Below are positions 24,856 to 34,328 of a stretch of 64,000 nt of DNA, one piece after another (position 1 is the first letter of the stretch; each line of letters starts with the position of its first letter). The position numbers and the translations under genes are program-made. A model generated the notes under the pieces. That model saw only the letters and a list, made by a program, of their open reading frames with translations. It had not been told where the DNA came from and did no database searches. The DNA is from an uncultured Collinsella sp. (GTDB lineage Bacteria > Actinomycetota > Coriobacteriia > Coriobacteriales > Coriobacteriaceae): the NCBI GenBank assembly GCA_949287065.1, contig CASEEV010000077.1, forward strand, positions 1 to 64,000. Direction: 5' to 3'.

Positions 24856-25932
24856 GTGCCGCGTTCTTCCGGTCGCTACAAGCAAACACTAACTAAACGG
24901 CAGTCAACGGGCTCTCGTCCGTTGATTGCCTTTTGCGTCATCTCTCTTCTCGTCCTGACGTTTTACCTGCGAGAGGGGAGTACGGGGCCCTTCCATATGG
25001 TGCGCGCGGGTGTGACGACCATCACGTACCCTCTGCGTATGGTCGGCAGTGCCGTTGCCACGCCGTTCAACGCGCTGGGCAACATCGCCGGCAACCTCAC
25101 GGCCTCTGAAGAGACCCTGGCTGATCTCAAGGCACGAAACGAGGAGCTTACCGCGCAGGTCGCAGCGCTCACCGAGGCTCAGGAGACGGCAGATCGTCTC
25201 AACAAGCTGCTTGATCTTCAGGACACCTACAAGCTTGAATCGGTTGCCGCGCGCATCATCGGCACCACGGGCGACGCTTGGACTCAGACGGTTACCATCG
25301 ACAAGGGCTCGCTGGACGGCTTCGACGTCAATATGCCGGTGACCAACTCCTCGGGCGTCATCGGTCAGATCATCGAGGTTTCTCCTACGAGCTCGGTCGT
25401 TCGTTTGATCAACGACGACTCCTCCGGTGTTTCGGCGCTCGTTCAGTCCAGCCGTGCCCAGGGCATGCTCGAAGGTCAGCCCGACGGGTCGCTGCGTCTG
25501 AACTACGTGCCGAGTGATGCTCAGGTGGAGGTTGGCGACATCGTGGTAACTTCCGGCATCGGCGGGGTATACCCGAAGGGTCTTCCGCTCGGGCGCGTGT
25601 CCTCCGTCGAGAAGCTCGACAACGACCTGTACTACACCATCGTGGTGGAGGCTGCCTCGTCGGTTGAGAACCAAGAAGAGGTCCTGGTCATTACGTCGCT
25701 CACCGAGGAGCAGACGGCGACCTCCGAGGACATCGAGGCTGCCAACGACAACCCCGAGGGCGAAGACGCCGGCACGGAGGAGGGCTCCGACTCGAGCGAA
25801 GGGTCTGAGTCTGGCGGCGACGAGTCGGCCGACGCATCGGATGACGAGGGCGCGGGCGACGACGGGTACTCTGACGAGGAGTACTACGACGATACGTACT
25901 ACGACGAGGGCTACGATGAGGAGGTGTCGTAG
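24856..25932 (+). CDS. mreC: Rod shape-determining protein MreC with acidic tail
   Basis: Bitopic scaffold linking MreB to PBP2/RodA outside the membrane. Of 358 residues, a membrane helix lies at ~22-38, a coiled coil at ~83-120 and the beta-rich MreC core at ~125-280. The last ~75 residues are highly acidic, with Ser and then a Tyr/Asp cluster, unlike the short tails usually seen. It starts with GTG at 24856, 42 bases after mreB, and is followed 2 bases later by mreD. Confidence 0.95.
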   Translation: MPRSSGRYKQTLTKRQSTGSRPLIAFCVISLLVLTFYLREGSTGPFHMVRAGVTTITYPLRMVGSAVATPFNALGNIAGNLTASEETLADLKARNEELTAQVAALTEAQETADRLNKLLDLQDTYKLESVAARIIGTTGDAWTQTVTIDKGSLDGFDVNMPVTNSSGVIGQIIEVSPTSSVVRLINDDSSGVSALVQSSRAQGMLEGQPDGSLRLNYVPSDAQVEVGDIVVTSGIGGVYPKGLPLGRVSSVEKLDNDLYYTIVVEAASSVENQEEVLVITSLTEEQTATSEDIEAANDNPEGEDAGTEEGSDSSEGSESGGDESADASDDEGAGDDGYSDEEYYDDTYYDEGYDEEVS

Positions 25933-25934
25933 GC

Positions 25935-26480
25935 ATGGAGGTTCGCGATAGGCGCGCGTATATGCGCGCGATCGGCATCGTTGCCGGTATTTGCGTGATG
26001 TTTCAGATGGCGCTTTCGCCGCAGCTCTCGGTGTTCGGCGGCACCATCAATTTCATGATGATCCTCACCGGCTGTGTTGCGTTGCTTGCGGGCAGCAGGT
26101 ACGGGGTATTTGCCGGTTTCTTCTCGGGGATGCTCTACGACTTCACGATGCCCGTTCCGGCCGGCCTCATGATGCTCATGCTGTCGGTTGCGGGCTACAT
26201 CTTGGGTTCCGGCGAGCGCAACCGTCTCCAGGAGCAGCTCGACGCGTCGGTCAAGTTCTTCGCGGGCGTGTGCTTTGGCGTGAACGTCGTCTATTCGATC
26301 GCGCTCGTGCTCACGGGCTCCGAGTCGAGCATCATCGCGGCCGTTCTCGGCCATGGTCTTGCGTCCACCATCCTCGATACGATCTTTGTCATTCCCTTCC
26401 TCTACGGGCTTTCTCGCACCGACTTTGGACAGGCGTTCTCGACCCGCATCGCTCGCAAGGGCTACCGCAAGCTGCGGTAG
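25935..26480 (+). CDS. mreD: Rod shape-determining membrane protein MreD
   Basis: A 181-residue integral membrane protein with about five hydrophobic helices, in the standard place between mreC and PBP2. It shows the loose MreD features (an early FQMALSPQLSVFGG segment and a charged middle loop GSGERNRLQEQ). It helps assemble the elongasome. The ATG lies 2 bases after the mreC stop. Confidence 0.93.
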   Translation: MEVRDRRAYMRAIGIVAGICVMFQMALSPQLSVFGGTINFMMILTGCVALLAGSRYGVFAGFFSGMLYDFTMPVPAGLMMLMLSVAGYILGSGERNRLQEQLDASVKFFAGVCFGVNVVYSIALVLTGSESSIIAAVLGHGLASTILDTIFVIPFLYGLSRTDFGQAFSTRIARKGYRKLR

Positions 26481-26495
26481 TAAGGCGGTATCGGT

Positions 26496-28556
26496 ATGGA
26501 CGCACAGTTCGTTGTCATCATAGCCGGTCTCGCCCTTGTGGCCGTTATCGTGTTCTCCGTGTTCTTTCTGCGCGGATACTCCGGTAAGTTCACGTTTGAC
26601 ACCAAGACCGGAACCACGCCGCGTGCATCCGAGGGCGAGGGCAACATGCAGCAGGTGGCGTTCAAGGGGCGCTTCACGGTTCTGTCCGTGGGCGTTGGCG
26701 CCGCCTTTGCCGCCATCGTTGCCAAGCTCTGGAGCATGCAGATGGTCTCGGCGGACCATTACGAGCAGCTGGCTGAGGAGAATCGCACGCGAACGGTCAC
26801 AACGCCCGCCCAGCGCGGCCGTATTCTCGACCGTAACGGAGAGGTCCTCGTAACCAACCGTCCCTCGCTGGCGGTTACGGCCTACAGCTCACTTGCCGAC
26901 GACGAGATTCTCGTGCGGCATCTGGCCAACACGCTCGGCATGCCCTACGTGGCGGTTCGCCGCAACATCCAGGACAACACCGAGGGAGCTCAGAGCGCCC
27001 ATACCGTTGCGACCGACGTCGATCGGCGCGCAGTCGCCTACATCAAGGAGCATGGAAGCGCTTTTGACGGGGTCGAGATCGCCGAGCGCTCTGAGCGCCT
27101 GTACCCCAACGGGGAGACGGCAGCGCACCTTCTCGGCTACACCGGCACGGTTTCTCAGGAAACGCTTGACGCTCAGGAGAAGTCCGACGACCCTGCCGCA
27201 ATCAAGTACCAGTCTGGCGACATTGTCGGGCAGGCGGGCATAGAGGCCCAGTACGAGAGCGTGCTGCAGGGCATCCGCGGCGAGCAGACGGTGCGCGTGG
27301 ACGCCGACGGCAACGTCGTTGGCCAGGCCGACGCCATCGATCCTCAGCCGGGCTCCGACATTCGCCTTACGATCGACCTCAAGATCCAGAAGGCGTGCGA
27401 GGAAGGTCTTCAGCGCTCGATCGAGCAGGCGCGCAAGCAGGGGTACACCAATGCCGGTGCGGGCGCATGCCTGTGCATCGACTGCACGAACGGCGAGATC
27501 CTCGGCATGGCGAGCGCGCCGAGCTATGACCCCGGCTCCTTTACCGGCGGCATCAGCCAGGACCTTTGGAATCAGCTCAACGACGAGGCCAACCTGTACC
27601 CGCTCATGAACCGCGCCGTTGCCGGACAGTATATGAGCGCGTCGACCATCAAGTCGCTCTCCGCGCTCGCCGGACTCGAGTACGGTATCACCACCGCGGA
27701 CACCGTCGTTACCTGCACCGGGTTTTGGACCGGTCTGGGCGAGGAGTACGGCCAGTACTGCTGGGACCACGACGGTCACGGACCCATGACGCTCCAGCAG
27801 GGCATCATCATGTCGTGCGACCCGGTTTTCTACGAGATCGGCAAGGGCTTCTACTACGACGACAAGAACCCTGAGGGCCTTCAGGAGATGTTCAGGCGCT
27901 GGGGTCTGGGCCAGCAGACGGGCGTTGACCTTGGCGGAGAAGCCGTGGGACGCGTGCCCGACGCCGCGTGGAAGAAGGAGGCGTTCGCCGACTATTCGAG
28001 CGAGGAGCAGCAATGGCGCCCCGGCGACATGACGAACCTCGTCATCGGACAGGGCGACATTCTCGTCACCCCGTTGCAAATGGCCACGGTCTACTGCGGC
28101 ATCGCCAACGGCGGCACCGAGTACGTGCCGCATCTGCTCAAGAGCGTCGTGCGACGCGACGGTTCGGGCGACGTGGTCGAGAGCGAGCCCAAGGAGCGTC
28201 TCACCGCCCATATCAACAGCGATGCGGACCTCGAGCTCGTCCGCGGAGGCCTCAGAGGCGTTATCTACGAGGAGAGCGAGTCCACCGCCGCCCACTTTAC
28301 CAATCTCACCGACGAGAACGGCCAGATGATCACGGTTGCCGGCAAGACGGGCACGGGCGAGAAGACCGATGAGGACGAGTACGCGTGGTTCATCGCTTAC
28401 GCGCCTTACGATAACCCCAAGTACGTTGTCGCGTGCCTGTGCGAACAGGGCGGTTTCGGCGCTTCCACGTGCCTGTACGCCATACGCGACGTTCTCGGCG
28501 TTATCTACGATTGCCCCGACACTTCCACCGAGGCCGTTTCGGATTCTTCCCGTTAG
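26496..28556 (+). CDS. mrdA: Penicillin-binding protein 2 (class B transpeptidase)
   Basis: Crosslinks peptidoglycan during elongation, with RodA as its glycosyltransferase. The 686 residues contain the catalytic SxxK (S383-T-I-K386), the SCD motif (440-442) and KTGT (617-620). The N-terminus has two hydrophobic segments (~5-25 and ~60-80) separated by a polar stretch; PBP2 normally has one. The ATG at 26496 has AAGG upstream at long spacing. An in-frame ATG at 26646 would give the one-helix form. It is the partner of the next gene, rodA. Confidence 0.95.
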   Translation: MDAQFVVIIAGLALVAVIVFSVFFLRGYSGKFTFDTKTGTTPRASEGEGNMQQVAFKGRFTVLSVGVGAAFAAIVAKLWSMQMVSADHYEQLAEENRTRTVTTPAQRGRILDRNGEVLVTNRPSLAVTAYSSLADDEILVRHLANTLGMPYVAVRRNIQDNTEGAQSAHTVATDVDRRAVAYIKEHGSAFDGVEIAERSERLYPNGETAAHLLGYTGTVSQETLDAQEKSDDPAAIKYQSGDIVGQAGIEAQYESVLQGIRGEQTVRVDADGNVVGQADAIDPQPGSDIRLTIDLKIQKACEEGLQRSIEQARKQGYTNAGAGACLCIDCTNGEILGMASAPSYDPGSFTGGISQDLWNQLNDEANLYPLMNRAVAGQYMSASTIKSLSALAGLEYGITTADTVVTCTGFWTGLGEEYGQYCWDHDGHGPMTLQQGIIMSCDPVFYEIGKGFYYDDKNPEGLQEMFRRWGLGQQTGVDLGGEAVGRVPDAAWKKEAFADYSSEEQQWRPGDMTNLVIGQGDILVTPLQMATVYCGIANGGTEYVPHLLKSVVRRDGSGDVVESEPKERLTAHINSDADLELVRGGLRGVIYEESESTAAHFTNLTDENGQMITVAGKTGTGEKTDEDEYAWFIAYAPYDNPKYVVACLCEQGGFGASTCLYAIRDVLGVIYDCPDTSTEAVSDSSR

Positions 28557-28565
28557 GAGGCGCGC

Positions 28566-29783
28566 ATGGCTTCATCCGCAGCGGCGCGCAAGGTTGCTGC
28601 CGAGAAACGCAACCTTACACGCGTCAACAAGCAGGTAGCCCGCAAGCATCAGGGCGCCTTCGACGGCGTCAACATTCCCGTTGCCGTGGCGGCGCTTTTG
28701 CTGGTGGTCTACGGCTGCTTCATCATATGGACGGCGTCGCTGTCCATCGAGGAGGCCTCCTTCCCGCGCCAGCTTCTGGGTGTTGCCATCGGCACGGGCC
28801 TCGCGATCGCCGCATGGAACTTCGACTACCGCGCCTTCGCCAACTGGTCGCATATGCTCCTGATCCTGGACTTCATTCTCATCTTCGCACCGTTTATCCC
28901 CGGTCTTTCCTATGAGGGCGGCGGTATGACGGGATGGATCAGGTTCCCCATCATCGGGCTTACCTTTCAGCCGGTTGAGCTCGTTAAGCTCGTCACCGTG
29001 CTCTACATGGCCTCGGTTACCGCCGAGTACAACGGCGAGATCACCTCGCTCCGCGACTACCTGCGGCTCTGCGCGGTGCTCGGCGCCATCTTTCTCGGCA
29101 TCCTTATCCAGGGCGATCTCGGCTCGGGCATCGTAGTGTTTGTGGCCGGCGCCGTAGTTATCGCCATGGGCGGCCCTAAGCGGGAGTGGGTCCTCGCCAC
29201 GCTCGCGCTTCTCGTAGGGTTCATCGCGCTCTTCTTCGCCCTCAACAGCATCACGACCGCCTACTTCGACCTTCCGCTTATCAGCCAGTACCGCCTGGAC
29301 CGTCTGCTCGTCTTTCTCAACCCCGAGGGCGCTACGAGCGAGGAGGGCTACAACCTCCTGCAGTCGCTCATCGCGGTGGGCTCAGGCGGCTTCTTCGGCC
29401 GTGGCATCGGCGCGGCGACCGCCTCGCAGTCGGGCGCGGGCTTTCTCCCCGAGGCGCACACGGACTTTGTGTTCGCGCTTCTCTGCGAGCAGCTCGGCTT
29501 TATGGGCGCGCTGCTCCTGCTCGTGCTCTACCTTATGCTCATCTTCGGCGCCATTCACGTTGCCGGACGCTGCGAGTCGGTGTTCGGCCGGCTGGTTGCC
29601 GCAGGGATCGTCGGTATGTGGACGTTCCAGATCTTCGAGAACATCGGCATGTGCATCGGCCTGATGCCGATCACAGGTATCCCTCTGCCCTTTATCAGCT
29701 TCGGCTCTTCTTCTATGATGGTTCAGCTCTTGGTCGTGGGCGTGTTGCAGTCTATCTGGCGCCACAGGTCCAAGCCGGCGTAA
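28566..29783 (+). CDS. rodA: Peptidoglycan glycosyltransferase RodA
   Basis: SEDS-family polymerase that builds glycan strands from lipid II. The 405 residues have about ten membrane helices. Visible family motifs are GWIRFPIIGLTFQPVELVKL, the LPEAHTDFVFALLCEQ loop with the essential Asp, and GIPLPFISFGSSSM near the end. The first ~35 residues are a basic cytoplasmic tail. The ATG lies 9 bases after mrdA with AGGAGG before it. Confidence 0.96.
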   Translation: MASSAAARKVAAEKRNLTRVNKQVARKHQGAFDGVNIPVAVAALLLVVYGCFIIWTASLSIEEASFPRQLLGVAIGTGLAIAAWNFDYRAFANWSHMLLILDFILIFAPFIPGLSYEGGGMTGWIRFPIIGLTFQPVELVKLVTVLYMASVTAEYNGEITSLRDYLRLCAVLGAIFLGILIQGDLGSGIVVFVAGAVVIAMGGPKREWVLATLALLVGFIALFFALNSITTAYFDLPLISQYRLDRLLVFLNPEGATSEEGYNLLQSLIAVGSGGFFGRGIGAATASQSGAGFLPEAHTDFVFALLCEQLGFMGALLLLVLYLMLIFGAIHVAGRCESVFGRLVAAGIVGMWTFQIFENIGMCIGLMPITGIPLPFISFGSSSMMVQLLVVGVLQSIWRHRSKPA

Positions 29784-29843
29784 AGCGCCGCACGGCCTGC
29801 GTAAAGAGAACGCGGATGATCCGCATGAATGAAAGGGGATGTT

Positions 29844-30728
29844 ATGCGCGTCCCGATTGAGAATGTCGCAAAGGTGTTCAGGGCGGGTTTTGACACCGCG
29901 CGGGACTCGAGCGAGCAGTTGCGCGTCGGCGTGTACGTCGATGCCTCCGCCACGCCGTTTCTTGTCCAGACTGTTCGCGACGCGTTCGTGCCGCAGCTCA
30001 CGAGCGCCCTGGTGCGCGTTGCGCGCGTCGCGGCGCCGTTGCCCGAGGTCAAGCCCGATACCGATGTAGCCATCGTGATCACGTGCGGCTCGAGCGAGCT
30101 CGAGGCGTGTGTGAACCAGCTCGTGGTCGCGGGCATCCCCACCGTATGCGTTGCCGAATCGAGCGTCGAGGTTCCCTTCATCGTTGCCGACACGGCTATG
30201 CGCGGTCTCATCGCGTCTACCAACAAGACCTATCTGCTCGAGTCCCTCGCCCGATGGATCCTCGACCGCACTGAGAAGGACATGGCGTTTGCCGCGAACT
30301 TTCCCTTCATGCGCATCGCGGCCGCTCATCGCATTGTCGGGCAAGCGTCTTTGGGCAACGCGCTGACCGGCGCCCTGTTCTTTGTTCCCGGCTCAAACTA
30401 CCCTGTTATGGCCATGCAGCAGATCGGCATGATGTTCGCCCTTGCCGAGACCTACGGTCGCGGCCTCAAGGTGGAACGCGCCTACGAGGCTGCGGGCATA
30501 CTTGCCTGCGGCCTGGTCTTTAGAACGGTGAGCCGCGCCGTCTGCAAGCACACGCCTCATGTGGGCTTTTTGATCCAGGGGCTTATCGGAGGAGCCGGCA
30601 CCTATGCCATGGGCCGTGCCCTCATGGGGCTCTACGAGCGCAATGTGAGCTATGACGCCCTCAACGACGTGGTGGGTAGGACGGCTCGCGCGGCTCGCAG
30701 GGTCGTCTCGCCTGCTTCTGAGGCCTAG
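29844..30728 (+). CDS. DUF697/YcjF-like membrane-associated protein, function unknown
   Basis: A 294-residue protein that I cannot assign firmly. Residues ~70-120 look like an alternating beta-alpha fold (TDVAIVITCGSS, then IPTVCVAES) reminiscent of the second half of a GTPase domain, but there is no P-loop. Residues ~150-265 resemble the DUF697 helical domain seen in YcjF and related GTPases (FVPGSNYPVMAMQQIGMM, then GTYAMGRAL), with one or two hydrophobic helices. The ATG at 29844 has AAAGGGGA upstream. It lies between the elongasome operon and the radical-SAM gene. Confidence 0.7.
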   Translation: MRVPIENVAKVFRAGFDTARDSSEQLRVGVYVDASATPFLVQTVRDAFVPQLTSALVRVARVAAPLPEVKPDTDVAIVITCGSSELEACVNQLVVAGIPTVCVAESSVEVPFIVADTAMRGLIASTNKTYLLESLARWILDRTEKDMAFAANFPFMRIAAAHRIVGQASLGNALTGALFFVPGSNYPVMAMQQIGMMFALAETYGRGLKVERAYEAAGILACGLVFRTVSRAVCKHTPHVGFLIQGLIGGAGTYAMGRALMGLYERNVSYDALNDVVGRTARAARRVVSPASEA

Positions 30729-30765
30729 CCTTTTGCATACTTTTCATCGCGAGTGAAGGAACGGA

Positions 30766-32643
30766 ATGCGCGCAGCATACAAAGACCTGTTTCATCTTAT
30801 CGAGCCCTTGCTGCAGGGGGTCGAGAAGCCGAGCCGCTACATCGACCACGAATGGGGCGCTCTCTCCAAACCGGACGCACGCTTCAGGGTCTGTCTTGTG
30901 TACCCGGACACCTACGAGATCGGCTTGCCCAACCAAGGCATCGCCATTCTCTACCGCAAGCTCAACGAGCAGGACGGCATTTCGTGCGAGCGCGGGTACC
31001 TGCCTTGGGTCGACATGGCCGACGCCATGCGGAGCCGAGGCATTCCGCTCTTGTCGCTCGAGGGCGCCGCGCCGCTCGCCTCGTTCGACGTCGTCGGATT
31101 CCATGTTCCGCACGAGATGGCGGCGACGAACTATCTCGAAGCGCTCGATCTGGCGGGGATCCCCCTGTTTTCTGGGGACCGCGGCGAGGACGATCCCATT
31201 GTCATCGCCGGCGGCCCTTCGGTGTACAACCCCGAGCCCATTGCCCCTTACATCGACGCCTTCCTCATAGGAGAAGGGGAGGAGTCTATCGTGGAAGTCG
31301 CGCGCGAGCTCGAGCGCTCGCGCGACGAGGGGCTGCCGCGCGCCGAACGCGTGGCACGGCTCGCACAGGTTCCGGGCACCTACGTTCCCGCCCTTTACGA
31401 CGTCGCGGTCGACCCCGAGCATGCGCCTCACGGCTATGCCGTCTCGCGTGCAGGGGCGGATACGCCCGCGGTGGTCTATAAGCGCGTGATCTCCGATTTT
31501 GCCGCCACCGACCCTATCGCCCAGTCGGTGGTCCCTTATACCGAGCTCGTGCATGACCGCCTCTCGATCGAGGTGCTGCGCGGCTGCGCGCGCGGGTGCC
31601 GGTTCTGCCAGGCGGGCATAACCTACCGTCCCGTTCGCGAGCGCAGCGCCGATCAGATCGTCGCGGCCGTAGCGCGCGGCCTCGAGCAGACGGGTTACGA
31701 CGAGGTCTCGCTCACGTCGCTCTCCACAACCGACCACTCGCAGTGCGAATGCGTGCTCGGCCGTCTTAACGAGCGCTTGGCTGGAACGGGCATATCGGTC
31801 TCCATCCCCTCGCAGCGTCTCGACTCGTTTGATCCCGAGCTCGCCGAGGCGGTGGCGGGTGGCAAGCGCGGCGGTCTGACGTTTGCCGTTGAGGCAGGAT
31901 CGCAGCGTCTTCGCGACGTGATCAACAAAAACGTCACCGAGGAGGACCTTGACCGCGCCATGAGGGCTGCGTTTGCGGCTGGCTGGCGCCGTTGCAAGCT
32001 CTACTTCATGATGGGCCTTCCGACCGAAACCGATGAGGACATCGTCGGGATCGCGCGGCTTGCCGACCATGTGGTCGAGCTCGCGCGCGAGATCGTTCCG
32101 AAGGAACAGCGCGGCGGCGTCTCGGTCTCCATCTCGGTTGCGGTCTTCGTGCCCAAGTCGCACACGCCCTTCCAATGGTGCGGTCAGCTCGATCGCGAGG
32201 AGGTGAAGCGCAGGCAGCAGCTGCTTTTGCGCAGCGTCCGCTCGCGGCAGGTTCGCGTGAGCTACCACGACGCCGACGTTTCGCTGCTCGAAGCGGTGCT
32301 TTCGCGCGGCGGACGCGATGTCGCCCCCTTGATTCTCGAGGCGTGGCGCCGCGGCGCCCGCTTCGATGCATGGTCCGAGCAGTTCAACCTCGACCGGTGG
32401 CGCGATGCGGCTGCCGCTTGCGGCATCGATCTCGATCGTGTGGCATGCGAGCCCTACGAGATAGGACAGCGTCTGCCGTGGGACCATGTATCTCCCGGTG
32501 TTGCCCCGGGCTTCTTGGAGCGCGAGTACCGACGCGCCGCGCAAGCCGAGACGACTCCCGACTGCACGCGCACGTCCTGCACGGGGTGCGGCATCTGCCC
32601 GCGCCTCGGCGCCGAGAACATGATCGAAGGTGAGCGCAAGTGA
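30766..32643 (+). CDS. TIGR03960-type B12-binding-like radical SAM protein
   Basis: A radical-SAM enzyme of unknown substrate, 625 residues. The N-terminal ~200 residues resemble a B12-binding Rossmann domain. The cluster motif CxxxCxxC is at C274, C278 and C281 (GCARGCRFC). The end has another Cys cluster (CTRTSCTGCGIC). Members are regularly next to a DUF2344 gene and rplU, as here. The ATG has GAAGGA upstream. It overlaps the next gene by 4 bases, so the two are translationally coupled. A role in RNA or ribosome modification is suggested only by context. Confidence 0.88.
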   Translation: MRAAYKDLFHLIEPLLQGVEKPSRYIDHEWGALSKPDARFRVCLVYPDTYEIGLPNQGIAILYRKLNEQDGISCERGYLPWVDMADAMRSRGIPLLSLEGAAPLASFDVVGFHVPHEMAATNYLEALDLAGIPLFSGDRGEDDPIVIAGGPSVYNPEPIAPYIDAFLIGEGEESIVEVARELERSRDEGLPRAERVARLAQVPGTYVPALYDVAVDPEHAPHGYAVSRAGADTPAVVYKRVISDFAATDPIAQSVVPYTELVHDRLSIEVLRGCARGCRFCQAGITYRPVRERSADQIVAAVARGLEQTGYDEVSLTSLSTTDHSQCECVLGRLNERLAGTGISVSIPSQRLDSFDPELAEAVAGGKRGGLTFAVEAGSQRLRDVINKNVTEEDLDRAMRAAFAAGWRRCKLYFMMGLPTETDEDIVGIARLADHVVELAREIVPKEQRGGVSVSISVAVFVPKSHTPFQWCGQLDREEVKRRQQLLLRSVRSRQVRVSYHDADVSLLEAVLSRGGRDVAPLILEAWRRGARFDAWSEQFNLDRWRDAAAACGIDLDRVACEPYEIGQRLPWDHVSPGVAPGFLEREYRRAAQAETTPDCTRTSCTGCGICPRLGAENMIEGERK

Positions 32644-33545
32644 GCGAAGAGAACCTGTTCCGCCTCCGCGTGGCCTATGTAAAGCAAGGGCGTCTGAGGT
32701 ACCTCGGTCATCTCGAGGTGCTGCGCACCATCGAGCGCATCGTGAGGCGCGCGGGCCTTCCGTACGCCGTCACCCAGGGCTTCTCGCCCCACATGAAGAT
32801 CTCGTTCACCTCGGCGCTTCCCGTGGGCACGGCTTCTGTATGCGAATGGTACGACGTGTATCTCGAGACGTATGTTCCGGCAAAGCGCGCCCTCGCGGCC
32901 CTCAGGAAGGCGTCGCCTGCGGATCTCTCCCCGTATGCTGCGGGCTACGTCGACTTGCGCGCCGCATCGCTTTCTGCAGCGCTGACGCACGCCGCCTACC
33001 GCGCTACGCTCGAACTTGACGATGCCGAGGCGCTTGCCCGGCGCCTGCCTTTGGGCGCCCCTTCGGTGGGCAGGGCGCTGCAGATCCTCAACGCCCTCAA
33101 AGCCCGTGGAAGCATCACCTACGTTCGCGGACGCAAGAACAAGACGATGGACCTCTCCAACACACTCGACGGCGCCATGGTCACCGAGTTCGTGCGCGAG
33201 ACGGATCCTCAGACGGGCGCCGACTCGCTGCGCGCTCCCAAAACCGGTGAGATCGGCGATCTCTGGGGCCTCGCGCTCGCAACGCGCTCGAGCGAAAAGG
33301 GCGCCCTCAGGCCGGAAGTGCTGATCCGTGCCTGGGAGAAGGCGCTTGCGTTCTGGGCGCATGCCGACCATCACGGGCTGAGCGCCGAGGACGTTGTGGA
33401 AGAGGTGCTCGCCGAGCCTCTCGTTGTCGAGTCGTATGGCGTTTTTGCGCATTATGAGGTGACGAGAGTTTCTCAGCAGATGGAGACCAAAGATGGTAAG
33501 CTTGTTGAGCCGCTGCCGCGCCCTCAAGACGCGAGCGGCCGATAG
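32640..33545 (+). CDS. DUF2344 domain protein (TIGR03936), radical-SAM partner
   Basis: The 301-residue partner of the upstream radical-SAM protein. It begins with the typical FRLRVAYVKQGRLRYLGHLE and the GLPYAVTQGFSPHMKISF region. Its function is not known; in other genomes it can be fused to the radical-SAM gene. It starts with GTG inside the stop of the preceding gene, with GAAGGTGAG upstream. Confidence 0.88.
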   Translation: MSEENLFRLRVAYVKQGRLRYLGHLEVLRTIERIVRRAGLPYAVTQGFSPHMKISFTSALPVGTASVCEWYDVYLETYVPAKRALAALRKASPADLSPYAAGYVDLRAASLSAALTHAAYRATLELDDAEALARRLPLGAPSVGRALQILNALKARGSITYVRGRKNKTMDLSNTLDGAMVTEFVRETDPQTGADSLRAPKTGEIGDLWGLALATRSSEKGALRPEVLIRAWEKALAFWAHADHHGLSAEDVVEEVLAEPLVVESYGVFAHYEVTRVSQQMETKDGKLVEPLPRPQDASGR

Positions 33546-33647
33546 CATGGATCTGCCGGCGGCCGGTGCCGGAATCCTGCGCATGCGCTGGCTCGTATGG
33601 GTCGGCGCGGAAGTATTGGAACGTTGCGGCAAGAAGGGTAAGTGAAC

Positions 33648-33950
33648 ATGTACGCAATCATTAAAACCGGTGGCAAGCAGTACAAAGTCACCACGGATCA
33701 GGTCATCACGGTCGAGAAGCTCGCGGGCAACATCGGCGATACGGTCGAGCTCGACGTGCTGTTCCTGAACGACGGCAAGAAGATCGTTACCGATCCTGCC
33801 GAGCTCGCGAACGCTAAGGTCTCCGCTGAGATCGTCGACCAGTTCAAGGGCGAGAAGGTCATCGCTTTCAAATTCAACAAGCGCAAGCGCTACAAGCGCA
33901 CTAAGGGCCATCGCCAGCAGCTCACCAAGCTCAAGATCACCAACATCTAA
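33648..33950 (+). CDS. rplU: 50S ribosomal protein L21
   Basis: A 100-residue large-subunit protein that binds 23S rRNA. It starts MYAIIKTGGKQYKV, the conserved family start, so ATG 33648 was chosen over GTG 33642. The basic C-terminal part with KRKRYKRTKGHRQ is typical. It lies 92 bases before rpmA; the gene for the Prp protease found between them in Firmicutes is absent. Confidence 0.97.
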   Translation: MYAIIKTGGKQYKVTTDQVITVEKLAGNIGDTVELDVLFLNDGKKIVTDPAELANAKVSAEIVDQFKGEKVIAFKFNKRKRYKRTKGHRQQLTKLKITNI

Positions 33951-34042
33951 GCTGATCTTGTCGGCCTGGAAGCTCCGGGTTATTCCGTACGTTGGCGCGA
34001 GTAATTTGGCTCGCATCTTGTTTTGAAAGAGTAGGTACCATC

Positions 34043-34300
34043 ATGGCACATAAAAAAGGTCTCGGTTCCTCCCGTAACGGCCGCGATTCGCACGCTCAGC
34101 GACTTGGCTGCAAGCGTTTCGCCGGTCAGCAGGTAACCGCCGGCTCGATTCTTGTCCGACAGCGCGGCACGCACTTCCATCCCGGCGAGAACGTCGGTCG
34201 CGGCAAGGACGACACCCTGTTCGCGAAGGTCGACGGCACCGTCGAGTACACGCGCGGCCTGAAGCGTCGCGTGCACGTCCGCACCGCGGTGAACGCCTAA
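34043..34300 (+). CDS. rpmA: 50S ribosomal protein L27
   Basis: An 85-residue protein at the peptidyl transferase centre. It begins [16 protein letters not shown], with no N-terminal presequence, and continues [13 protein letters not shown] and [16 protein letters not shown]. The ATG at 34043 is the family start; the longer upstream reading is not conserved. Confidence 0.98.
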   Translation: MAHKKGLGSSRNGRDSHAQRLGCKRFAGQQVTAGSILVRQRGTHFHPGENVGRGKDDTLFAKVDGTVEYTRGLKRRVHVRTAVNA

Positions 34301-34328
34301 CTTTGAGCTTCACACCCTCGCACGCTTG

